64,000 nt of DNA from Prevotella sp. GTDB taxonomy: Bacteria; Bacteroidota; Bacteroidia; Bacteroidales; Bacteroidaceae. Location: NCBI GenBank assembly GCA_017619755.1, contig JAFZRU010000027.1:62001-126000 (forward strand), given 5' to 3'. A program made the position numbers and the translations under genes. Under the pieces are notes generated by a model that saw only the letters and a list, made by a program, of their open reading frames with translations, was not told where the DNA came from and ran no database searches. This document shows positions 1-8,085 of the stretch, piece after piece (position 1 is the first letter of the stretch; each line of letters starts with the position of its first letter).

Positions 1-1
1 C

Positions 2-1606
2 GTGGAGAGCATCGCCCATCCCTTCGTGGCCGAAGTGGGTGCCAATGGCATCGGTTCTGGCACAGACCTGCTTGAAGGCGAGCCTTTTGAGTGCCCGATG
101 GAACCTTTCGGCGGTGTCGAGCAACTCGACTGGAGTCGTGACTCCAAGCAAGTGGCCTACACCTGTAGGAAGAAGACAGGCGTGGCCTACTCCATCTCCA
201 CCGACTCCGACATCTTTTTATATGATGTGGAAAAAAAGACGACGCGCAACCTTTGCAAGCCCTCTCATTACAAAGCCCCGGCTGTCGATGCCACCAAGAC
301 GCTGCGCACGCAGTCTGTCAACGCCCCGGAAAACCTGAAGAATCACCCCGGCTACGACCAGAATCCCCAATTCTCTCCCGACGGCAAATACGTGGCATGG
401 TTGAGCATGGCTCGCGACGGGTATGAGAGCGACCGCCAGCGGCTGTGCGTTTACGACCTCGCCACAGGCCGGGAGCAGTTCGTTACGGAGAGTTTCGACT
501 CCAATGTCGATGACTTCTGTTGGTCGGACACCAAGGACGCCCTGCTCTACTTCATTGGCGTGTGGCACGGCACGGAGAACCTCTACTCTGTGAATTGGAA
601 AGGCGAGGTGAAACAACTCACGAGCGACTGGGCCGACTTCGGTTCGTTGAAGATGCTCGGCGACGGCAAGCGTCTCATCGCCGAACGTCATCACTACATG
701 GCCCCCGCCGACCTCTATCTTGTTTCTCCCTCCACGAAGAAACAGGCAAAAACGAGCCTCACCCAGCTTACCTTCGAGAACCGTCACATCCTCGACCAGT
801 TGGCCAAGGGCAGCGTCGAGCAGCGGTGGGTGAAGAGCACAGACGGCCAGGACATGATGTATTGGGTGATCCTGCCTCCACATTTCGACGCCTCCAAGAA
901 ATACCCCACGCTGCTGTTCTGCGAGGGCGGCCCTCAGAGTCCTGTTTCCCAATTTTGGAGTTACCGTTGGAACTTCATGATCATGGCCTCCCACGGTTAC
1001 GTGGTGGTGGCCCCCAACCGCCACGGCCTCCCCGGCTTTGGTTCTGCATGGTGCGAGCAAATCAGCGGTGACTGGACGGGGCAGTGTATGAAAGACTACT
1101 TGACGGCCATCGACGATGCCTGTTCGCAACTGCCCTACGTCGATCGGGACCGCCTTGGTGCCGTCGGCGCCTCTTTCGGCGGTTTCAGCGTGTATTATCT
1201 CGCGAGCCACCACGACAAGCGGTTCAAGTGCTTCATTGCCCACGACGGTGCTTTCAACTTGGAGGCGATGTACACGGAGACGGAGGAGAACTGGTTCTCC
1301 AACTGGGAATATGACGATGCTTACTGGAACAAGGACCAGACGGCTAATGCCCGAAAGACCTACTCCAACTCCCCCCACCGCTTCGTGGACCAGTGGGACA
1401 CCCCCATCCTTTGCATTCATGGTGAGAAAGACTACCGCATCAACGCCACTCAGGGCATGAGTGCCTTCAACGCCGCCCGCATGCGTGGCATCGAAGCCCA
1501 GCTTCTCATCTTCCCCGACGAGAACCACTGGGTGCTGAAGCCCCAGAACGGCATTCTCTGGCAACGCACCTTCTTCAACTGGCTTGACCGTTGGCTGAAA
1601 AAATAA
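2..1606 (+). CDS. S9 family serine peptidase (prolyl oligopeptidase / DPP-IV type), 5' truncated by window edge
   Basis: The visible 534 codons are the C-terminal part of a secreted or periplasmic S9 peptidase that removes di- or tripeptides from peptides. The first two thirds look like a WD40/TolB-type propeller (repeats such as FSPDGKYVAWLS and WSRDSKQVAYT). The last third is an alpha/beta hydrolase. The catalytic triad can be read: nucleophile Ser in GASFGG (codon at 1172), Asp in HGEKDYR (codon at 1430) and His in ENHW (codon at 1526). S9 peptidases of this type are usually about 650-750 residues, so the N-terminus, with any signal peptide, lies upstream; the apparent GTG start at position 2 should be ignored. 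Two MFS transporters follow closely, suggesting a peptide degradation and uptake unit. The family call is strong; the exact specificity is not known. Confidence 0.92.
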   Translation: MESIAHPFVAEVGANGIGSGTDLLEGEPFECPMEPFGGVEQLDWSRDSKQVAYTCRKKTGVAYSISTDSDIFLYDVEKKTTRNLCKPSHYKAPAVDATKTLRTQSVNAPENLKNHPGYDQNPQFSPDGKYVAWLSMARDGYESDRQRLCVYDLATGREQFVTESFDSNVDDFCWSDTKDALLYFIGVWHGTENLYSVNWKGEVKQLTSDWADFGSLKMLGDGKRLIAERHHYMAPADLYLVSPSTKKQAKTSLTQLTFENRHILDQLAKGSVEQRWVKSTDGQDMMYWVILPPHFDASKKYPTLLFCEGGPQSPVSQFWSYRWNFMIMASHGYVVVAPNRHGLPGFGSAWCEQISGDWTGQCMKDYLTAIDDACSQLPYVDRDRLGAVGASFGGFSVYYLASHHDKRFKCFIAHDGAFNLEAMYTETEENWFSNWEYDDAYWNKDQTANARKTYSNSPHRFVDQWDTPILCIHGEKDYRINATQGMSAFNAARMRGIEAQLLIFPDENHWVLKPQNGILWQRTFFNWLDRWLKK

Positions 1607-1647
1607 TAGAAATAGGAAAAACCATAAAAAACAAAACGATAACAGCA

Positions 1648-3273
1648 ATGACAGACACGATAAAAAATAGTTTGCGCGACTCTGCAGCGATGCGCTGGAC
1701 AGCACTTTTGTTGTTGGCTTTGGCGATGTTCTGCTCCTACATTTTCATGGACATCCTCTCTCCCATCAAGGACTTGATGCAAGAGACACGTGGATGGGAC
1801 TCCTCGTCGTTTGGCCGAATGCAAGGTTCCGAGGTGTTCCTTAACGTATTTGCTTTCTTTCTGATTTTCGCAGGTATTATCCTTGACAAGATGGGTGTTC
1901 GCTTCACTGCAATACTTTCAGCTGCAGTAATGTTGATTGGTGCCCTTATCAAGTGGTATGCTGTAAGCGATGCTTTTATCGGCAGTGGAGTAGAGACATG
2001 GTTTTCTAATCACCTTAATTGGTCACCGCCTTTTGGAAAAAATTGGCTTGATGTTTTACCTTTTGCTGCAGACATGCCTGCATCTGCAAAATGTGCAGCA
2101 ACAGGATTCATGCTCTTCGGTTGTGGCTGCGAGATGGCTGGCATTACCGTGAGCCGTGGTATCGTTAAATGGTTTAAAGGTCGTGAAATGGCAATGGCCA
2201 TGGGCAGCGAAATGGCTCTTGCTCGTCTCGGAGTGGCCACATGTATGATTTTCTCTCCCTATTTTGCTCATTTGGGCGGAAAAGCCGATGTTAGCCGCTC
2301 TGTAGCCTTTGGTGTAGTGCTCATGTGCATCGCATTAATTATGACCATTGTCTATTTCTTCATGGATCGTAAATTAGACGCACAAACAGGTGAAGCCGAA
2401 GAAAAGGATGACCCCTTTAAGATTAGCGATCTTGGCAAAATTCTCACTGACAGCGGATTTTGGTTGGTGGCTCTACTTTGTGTGCTCTACTATTCAGCCA
2501 TTTTCCCTTTCCAGAAATATGCGACAAATATGCTCCAGTGTAATCTAACACTTACACCTCCAGATGAAAATTCTTTCTGGGCTGGCACAACAGCAACCAT
2601 CATTCAATATGTTATATCACTAATAGTAGCAGCAACGGGGTTTGCCAGCAATTTCATGAAGGATAAAAGAAAAAAATATATTCTTTTAGGCGTTTCTGTT
2701 TTTGCCCTGATTGTCTATTGTTATATGGGATACATGACACAGTCCGCAGGTTCTATTTTTGCCGTATTCCCCTTGCTCGCCGTGCTCATCACCCCTATAC
2801 TTGGTAGTTATGTAGATCATAAAGGAAAAGCGGCCTCTATGCTGATATTAGGTTCACTTTTACTTATTGGCTGTCACCTTACATTTGCTTTCATTCTTCC
2901 ACTGTTCAAGGGCAATGTAGTAGGAGGTGTCATAGTTGCATATATCACGATCTTGGTGTTAGGAAGTTCCTTCTCACTCGTTCCTGCTTCATTGTGGCCA
3001 AGTGTTCCTAAATTAGTTGATGCCAAAATCATTGGTTCTGCTTACGCATTGATTTTCTGGGTTCAAAATATAGGTTTGTGGCTTTTCCCCACTTTATATG
3101 GGATCATTCTTGATACAACAAACCCCAAGGGTACCCCAGCAACCGAGCTTAACCATACCATACCACTCGTAATGTTTGCTTTCCTTGGTGTTGCGGCTCT
3201 GATCCTTGGCCTTATTCTTAAGACTGTAGACAAGAAGAAGGGTTTGGGTTTGGAAGAGCCTAATATAAAATAA
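1648..3273 (+). CDS. MFS transporter (paralogue 1, with extra membrane segment pair)
   Basis: A 541-residue inner-membrane permease of the major facilitator superfamily with about 12-14 hydrophobic segments. I chose ATG 1648; a TTG in frame at 1591 would overlap the preceding peptidase gene. It is clearly paralogous to the next gene: both share the segment LDKxGxRFT in the first half, SxSLVPAxxWPSVPK in the second half, and a W-x-x-E/S start after helix 1. Compared with that 460-residue neighbour it carries roughly 65-70 additional residues around 2560-2760, apparently two more membrane spans. Codon use is noticeably AT-richer than in the flanking genes. The substrate is unknown. Position after an S9 peptidase suggests short peptides or amino acids, but this is inference from context. 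Confidence 0.85.
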   Translation: MTDTIKNSLRDSAAMRWTALLLLALAMFCSYIFMDILSPIKDLMQETRGWDSSSFGRMQGSEVFLNVFAFFLIFAGIILDKMGVRFTAILSAAVMLIGALIKWYAVSDAFIGSGVETWFSNHLNWSPPFGKNWLDVLPFAADMPASAKCAATGFMLFGCGCEMAGITVSRGIVKWFKGREMAMAMGSEMALARLGVATCMIFSPYFAHLGGKADVSRSVAFGVVLMCIALIMTIVYFFMDRKLDAQTGEAEEKDDPFKISDLGKILTDSGFWLVALLCVLYYSAIFPFQKYATNMLQCNLTLTPPDENSFWAGTTATIIQYVISLIVAATGFASNFMKDKRKKYILLGVSVFALIVYCYMGYMTQSAGSIFAVFPLLAVLITPILGSYVDHKGKAASMLILGSLLLIGCHLTFAFILPLFKGNVVGGVIVAYITILVLGSSFSLVPASLWPSVPKLVDAKIIGSAYALIFWVQNIGLWLFPTLYGIILDTTNPKGTPATELNHTIPLVMFAFLGVAALILGLILKTVDKKKGLGLEEPNIK

Positions 3274-3297
3274 GGTGTCATCAAACCAATTCCATTG

Positions 3298-4680
3298 ATG
3301 CCCCTCCCAAACGCGTCCCGGTTCCGTCGATGGACGGTACTAGTCATCGTCGCCATCGCGATGATGATGGGTTACGTGTTTTGGGACATCGTCTCTCCTC
3401 TGTCCACCACCCTGAAAGCCCCCCTTTCCTCCGGCGGGATGGGGTGGACTTCGGAGGAATACGGTTTCTACGCTGGCAGCTACAGTTTTTTCAACATCTT
3501 CCTGTTGATGTTGTTCTGGGGTGGCCTTCTCCTCGACAAGTTCGGCATCCGTTTCACGGGCCTGCTTGCCACGGGGATGATGATGGCCGGTGCAGCTGTC
3601 AATTATTACGCTGTGGAGTACATCAGTCCCTTGACCTACACGGAACTGCCGTTCACCCTCTTCGGTCTGGCGCCCTCCCATATCAAAGTCCAGGTGCTGG
3701 TGTCTTCACTGGGTTTCGGGATGTTTGGCGTAGGCTGCGACATCACGGGTATCACGGTATCCAAGGTGGTGACGAAATGGTTCACCGGCTATGAGTTGGC
3801 CTCCGCGATGGGTGTCCAGGTGGCGATGGCCCGTCTTGGCACCGCCGGTGCTATCAGCTTCAGTCCTGTTCTGGCCCAGTCCTTCGGTGTTTCCGCCCCT
3901 TTGCTTGTGGGTGCGTTGCTGCTGTTGATGGGCTTCATGATGTTCGTTGCCTACGTGGCCATGGACCGTCGAATGGACCGCAGCCTGTCCTCCTCCGATG
4001 CCAACGTGGCGCCTTCCTCGGGCGATGATTTTTCTTTCTCCGATTTCCTCCATGTACTTCGCAACCCAGGTTTTTGGCTGATAGCCATTTTGTGTGTGCT
4101 GTTCTACTCCAGTCTTCGTCCCTTTTTGAAATTCGCCAGCGACCTATTGGTCAACAAATACGGTATCGACACAGTGACAGCCGGTTGGGTGGTCTCCATT
4201 CTCCCTTACGGCACCATCGTGCTCACTCCCCTGTTTGGCATGGTTTACGACCGTGTGGGTCGTGGCAGCATGCTGATGCTGGTGGGCTGCATCATCATCA
4301 CCGTCTGCCATGTGTTTCTCGCCCTTCCCATCCTCCATCACACATGGTTGGCCTCTATGGCGATGCTTCTCTATGGCATCTCCTTCTCCCTCGTTCCAAG
4401 TGCGATGTGGCCGAGCGTTCCCAAGATTGTACCTTTGAAACAGTTGGGTACGGCCTACAGCATCATCTATTTTGTTCAAAACATCGGCTTGATGGTCACT
4501 CCGATGGTGGTGGGCAACGTGATTGGCGAGCATACCGACACGACCGGCCATGCCGATTTCACCATTCCGATGTTGGTATTCGCCGGCTTAGGGTTGTGCG
4601 CCACCCTCTTCGCCCTGCTGCTCATGCATGTGGACCGCCGTAAAGGTTATGGCCTTTCGGAGGCCAATATGGTTAAATGA
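3298..4680 (+). CDS. MFS transporter (paralogue 2)
   Basis: A 460-residue 12-span major facilitator superfamily permease, GC-rich like the surrounding genes. ATG 3298 is preferred over an in-frame TTG three bases upstream. Twenty-four bases separate it from the preceding paralogue, so both are probably on one transcript with the S9 peptidase. Shared sequence blocks with paralogue 1 include FGxxCDxTGITVSK (first half), SLVPSAMWPSVPK and FVQNIGL (second half). A hydrophilic central loop around residues 225-245 (DRRMDRSLSSSD) separates the two six-helix halves, as is normal for the family. The substrate cannot be told from the sequence. Confidence 0.85.
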   Translation: MPLPNASRFRRWTVLVIVAIAMMMGYVFWDIVSPLSTTLKAPLSSGGMGWTSEEYGFYAGSYSFFNIFLLMLFWGGLLLDKFGIRFTGLLATGMMMAGAAVNYYAVEYISPLTYTELPFTLFGLAPSHIKVQVLVSSLGFGMFGVGCDITGITVSKVVTKWFTGYELASAMGVQVAMARLGTAGAISFSPVLAQSFGVSAPLLVGALLLLMGFMMFVAYVAMDRRMDRSLSSSDANVAPSSGDDFSFSDFLHVLRNPGFWLIAILCVLFYSSLRPFLKFASDLLVNKYGIDTVTAGWVVSILPYGTIVLTPLFGMVYDRVGRGSMLMLVGCIIITVCHVFLALPILHHTWLASMAMLLYGISFSLVPSAMWPSVPKIVPLKQLGTAYSIIYFVQNIGLMVTPMVVGNVIGEHTDTTGHADFTIPMLVFAGLGLCATLFALLLMHVDRRKGYGLSEANMVK

Positions 4681-4718
4681 GTTCGTTGCTCTTCCTATTC
4701 ACAAAATAAAGAGATTGA

Positions 4719-5186
4719 ATGTTGGACTTTGGCTTGAACATTTTTTTCGAACAGATGGACGCCCTTCAAGAGCGTGTGGAGTTATTGGAGCAACTGATAT
4801 CTACTTCGTTGCAGGAAAGGCGTGATGCAGAGTCTGCCTTGCAACGAGCCGAGGATGCCTACGCCGGTTTGAAAGGAGAACACGAGCGGACGGGACAAGT
4901 CTTAGAGAAAGTGCGGGAGGAACTCCAACACCAAGAAGAGACCAAAGGGATGCAGGAAAAGGAGATTGCTGCCTTGAAGAAGGAATTGGCACGATTGGAG
5001 GAATTGTTGGAAAGAAAGATGAAGAGTGCAGAACCGTCGTCGGAAGAGGCAGAAAGCAAGAAAATGTCGCCAGAACAAGAGACGGGCGAGAAAAAGCCCC
5101 GTGTCATCAAAAAGAAGCGCAAGGAAGCCGCCACTAACACATCTTCCGGTGCTGCGACACAGTTGTTTTTTTCATTTGAGGACTGA
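4719..5186 (+). CDS. Small coiled-coil protein, function unknown
   Basis: A 155-residue soluble protein. Residues about 12-110 are almost entirely heptad-rich and charged (LEQLISTSLQERRDAES, ALKKELARLEELLERK), predicting a long coiled coil. The C-terminal third is basic (PRVIKKKRKEA) and ends in a short hydrophobic motif, LFFSFED. There is no signal peptide. An alternative start is ATG 4755 (MDALQERVELLE), which would remove 12 residues that look less coil-like. It lies 38 bases after the MFS gene in the same direction, but nothing links it functionally to transport. I do not recognise the family; a basic-tailed coiled coil could bind nucleic acid, but that is speculation. Confidence 0.6.
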   Translation: MLDFGLNIFFEQMDALQERVELLEQLISTSLQERRDAESALQRAEDAYAGLKGEHERTGQVLEKVREELQHQEETKGMQEKEIAALKKELARLEELLERKMKSAEPSSEEAESKKMSPEQETGEKKPRVIKKKRKEAATNTSSGAATQLFFSFED

Positions 5187-5302
5187 GGGGGCGGTTTTCA
5201 GCTGATGAAAGGAGGTGGTTGTAATACAGCCACAAACAGAACGAGCAACGACCATAGACAATGGCTAAGGAGAAAGGGGGGGCGATGAAAAGTGGAAATA
5301 GT
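5187..5302. other. Intergenic region before the glycosidase operon
   Basis: This 116-base stretch holds no credible ORF. A small hairpin (GTGG-TTG / CAGCCAC, about 5213-5232) lacks a T-run, so it is not a convincing terminator. The promoter of the next gene begins at its right end. Confidence 0.4.
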
Positions 5303-5334
5303 TTTGGCTTTTCGGCTGTTTTTTCTTACCTTTG
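5303..5334 (+). promoter_or_regulatory. Bacteroidetes-type promoter for the GH106-GH2 operon
   Basis: TTTG at 5303-5306, a 20-base spacer, then TACCTTTG at 5327-5334, matching the Bacteroidetes sigma consensus TTTG-N19-21-TAnnTTTG. Transcription should begin near 5341. This puts the in-frame upstream start at 5292 outside the transcript and supports ATG 5430 as the real start of the next gene. Confidence 0.8.
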
Positions 5335-5429
5335 CAATCTCAACACTCTGTTACACACTATCACGGTGTGAGGGTGTGTTCTTGCGTCATCCACGACGTG
5401 CTATCCAACTACTGAAAACCTGCCAAAAC

Positions 5430-8081
5430 ATGAAAAGAACGACAACCCTGCTGTTATTGTTGTTGGCATTGAGTGCCAACGCCCAGTTGAATTGGCCCAC
5501 TCCTTCCTTGGAAAGCAAGGCCGGCCTCCGATGGTGGTGGCCAGGCTCCGCCGTCGATGAGACGAACTTGAAATGGACGCTGCGCCAGTATGCCGATGCC
5601 GGTGTCGGCTCTGTCGAGATCACCCCCATCTATGGCGTTCAAGGCAACGCCTCCCACGGCATCGACTTCCTTTCTCCCGAATGGATGCGTCATTTGGGCA
5701 TTGTGGAGCGCGAAGGTGCGAAAGACAGCATTTTAATAGATATGAACACCGGTACGGGCTGGCCCTTTGGCGGTCCGTTGGTACCTCTGGAGGAGGCAGC
5801 CTGCAAGGTGCTTTTCGTCGTGGACACCGTCGTTGTGAACCGCGTGACAGAAGAACCACTGTTAGTGGACGTGCGTGTCAAGAACGAGAAGGAACGCCCC
5901 TACTCGACCTTGCGCCACGTGATGGTACACCCCATCAACGTGAAGAGCTACAAGGGCCGTTGCTTAGACCTGACAAACAACGTTGACGAGAGTGGGCATC
6001 TTCAGATGCTCCGGCTTCCCGGCACGTGGCTTGTCGTGGCACAGTATGACAGTCGCACACGGCAGCAGGTGAAACGTGCCGCCCCCGGCGGTGCCGGCTA
6101 TGTCATCGACCATTTCGACAAGACAGCCGTCCAGCACTACTTGGAACGTTTCGTCCAAGCCTTCGCCCAAAGCGGCGTGGCCTATCCCCACAACTTCTTC
6201 AACGACTCCTACGAGGTATATGGCGCCAATTGGACGCCCACCCTGCTTGAGGAGTTTAAAACCCGTCGCGGCTATGAGTTGGAGAAGCACTTCCCCGCTC
6301 TCTTGGGCATCGACCTTCCCAACAACGACCCTACGAAGGATGTGCTATCCGACTACCGCGAGACGTTGAGCGACCTGTTGTTGGAGAACTTTTCGCAACA
6401 GTGGACGGAGTGGGCTCATCGCCACGGTTCACAAACACGCAACCAAGCCCATGGTTCTCCTGCCAGCCTCATCGATGTCTATGCCTCCGTCGATGTTCCC
6501 GAAATCGAGGGGTTCGGCCTCTCCGAGTTCCACATCAAGGGTCTTCGCCAGGATCCCGGCTTCACCCGTCCCAACTTCAGCGACGTGTCAATGCTGAAAT
6601 ACGCTTCCTCTGCCGCGCACATCACCGGGAAACCCTTGGTGAGCAGTGAGACATTCACATGGCTCACCGAGCATTTCCGCACCTCCCTTTCACAGATGAA
6701 GCCCGACCTGGACCTGATGTTCACCTGCGGTGTCAACCACACCTTCTTCCACGGCACATGCTACAGCCCTCAAGAGGCGAAATGGCCCGGTTGGCGTTTC
6801 TATGCCAGCGTGGACATGAGTCCCAACAACAGCATCTGGCGCGACGCCCCCTACCTGATGAAATACATCGAGCGGTCACAGAGTTTCCTTCAGATGGGCT
6901 CCCCCGACAACGATTTCCTCGTGCTCGTTCCGCTGCGCGACATGTGGTCGAAACGTCACGGCGAGGGAGCGGGTGGTCTGTTGATGGCCTTCGACATCCA
7001 CAAGATGGCCGAGAAAGCCCCAGAGTTCATCCAAACCATCCTTGAGATCGACAGCCTCGGCTACGACTGCGACTACATCAGCGAGCGCATCCTCATGGAG
7101 ACGACCTTCGTCAACGGGTGCTTGCAGACAGCCGCCGGCACACGCTACAAGGGACTGATCATCCCCGGCAGCGGTCGCATGCCCGAATCCCTTCGACAAC
7201 ATTTGGAGACGTTGGAGACACAAGGCGCCACCATCATCCGCGGCCTCGACGAGAGCCGTATGCGCCAGGCAGCAGAGCCGGAGGCTCTCCGCTCCCGCTT
7301 GGGTTTGCGCGCCATCCGCCGCAGCAACCCTAAAGGATACCATTATTTCATCGCCAACCTCACCCCTGATGACAAATGCGGTTGGGTGCCGCTCTCCGTG
7401 CCCGTGTCCGATGCCGCCTGGTTCAACCCCCTCAACGGCGACATCCTCGCCGCCAAGGTGAAAGGCAACCAAGTGTATGTCAACCTCCGTTCCGGCGAGT
7501 CGATAATCTTGCAGACTTTCAACCGCCCTCTCGCCTCCAAGCCCGACAGCCTCCTCGGCGAGACACCCATCCCGGTGGAGACCCTCGACCTCACCCACCA
7601 ACCTTGGCAGTTGACCTTCGTGGAGAGCGCCCCTGTGGTGGAGAAGACTTATCTGCTCGACCACGTTCAGACGTGGGAGGGATTGGACGATGGTCCAGTG
7701 CGCACCACGATGGGCACAGGCAGCTATACGACGGTGGTGAAATTGGACAAGAAACAGGCCCTCCGTCAGTGGTCCATCGACCTTGGCGACGTTCGGGAGA
7801 GCGCACGCGTGTATGTCAACGGTGAATTCGTGGGGTGCGTCTGGAGCGTACCTTACACCCTCGACCTTGGCCGTCGATTGCAGAAGGGCAAAAACGAACT
7901 TTGCATCGAAGTGACCAACCTCCCAGCCAACCGCATCGCCGACATGGACCGCCGTGGCGAGCAATGGCGCATCATGGAGGAAATCAACGTGGTAGATTTG
8001 AACTACAAGAAAACCACCTACGAAAATTGGGAGCCTGTGCCGAGCGGCCTCCATTCAGAAGTGAAACTGATAGCACGATAA
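5430..8081 (+). CDS. GH106-like glycoside hydrolase (putative alpha-L-rhamnosidase)
   Basis: An 883-residue exported glycosidase. The signal peptide is residues 1-19 (MKRTTTLLLLLLALSANA). The following block, with RWWWPGSAV and GSVEITPIYG, then GTGWPFGGP, is characteristic of GH106-type enzymes, which cleave alpha-L-rhamnosyl linkages of rhamnogalacturonan or glycosylated natural products by inversion. A (beta/alpha)8-type catalytic core is followed by C-terminal beta-sandwich segments of the GH2 sugar-binding kind (RESARVYVNGEFVG). Start 5430 is chosen because it gives a clean signal peptide and lies downstream of the promoter at 5303-5334. It is separated by four bases from the GH2 gene, so the two are cotranscribed and probably attack the same oligosaccharide. 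No SusC/SusD accompanies them. Family call fairly sure; the exact substrate is not. Confidence 0.8.
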   Translation: MKRTTTLLLLLLALSANAQLNWPTPSLESKAGLRWWWPGSAVDETNLKWTLRQYADAGVGSVEITPIYGVQGNASHGIDFLSPEWMRHLGIVEREGAKDSILIDMNTGTGWPFGGPLVPLEEAACKVLFVVDTVVVNRVTEEPLLVDVRVKNEKERPYSTLRHVMVHPINVKSYKGRCLDLTNNVDESGHLQMLRLPGTWLVVAQYDSRTRQQVKRAAPGGAGYVIDHFDKTAVQHYLERFVQAFAQSGVAYPHNFFNDSYEVYGANWTPTLLEEFKTRRGYELEKHFPALLGIDLPNNDPTKDVLSDYRETLSDLLLENFSQQWTEWAHRHGSQTRNQAHGSPASLIDVYASVDVPEIEGFGLSEFHIKGLRQDPGFTRPNFSDVSMLKYASSAAHITGKPLVSSETFTWLTEHFRTSLSQMKPDLDLMFTCGVNHTFFHGTCYSPQEAKWPGWRFYASVDMSPNNSIWRDAPYLMKYIERSQSFLQMGSPDNDFLVLVPLRDMWSKRHGEGAGGLLMAFDIHKMAEKAPEFIQTILEIDSLGYDCDYISERILMETTFVNGCLQTAAGTRYKGLIIPGSGRMPESLRQHLETLETQGATIIRGLDESRMRQAAEPEALRSRLGLRAIRRSNPKGYHYFIANLTPDDKCGWVPLSVPVSDAAWFNPLNGDILAAKVKGNQVYVNLRSGESIILQTFNRPLASKPDSLLGETPIPVETLDLTHQPWQLTFVESAPVVEKTYLLDHVQTWEGLDDGPVRTTMGTGSYTTVVKLDKKQALRQWSIDLGDVRESARVYVNGEFVGCVWSVPYTLDLGRRLQKGKNELCIEVTNLPANRIADMDRRGEQWRIMEEINVVDLNYKKTTYENWEPVPSGLHSEVKLIAR

Positions 8082-8085
8082 CATC

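Noticed and set aside
218-1705. 495-codon open frame on the minus strand opposite the S9 peptidase gene
   Set aside because: The plus frame has a full catalytic triad; the minus frame is low-information and has no domain. It is an antisense shadow caused by GC-rich third codon positions.
4719-5186. IS66-type transposase accessory protein
   Set aside because: Only the coiled-coil character is similar; no transposase, inverted repeats or target duplication are nearby.
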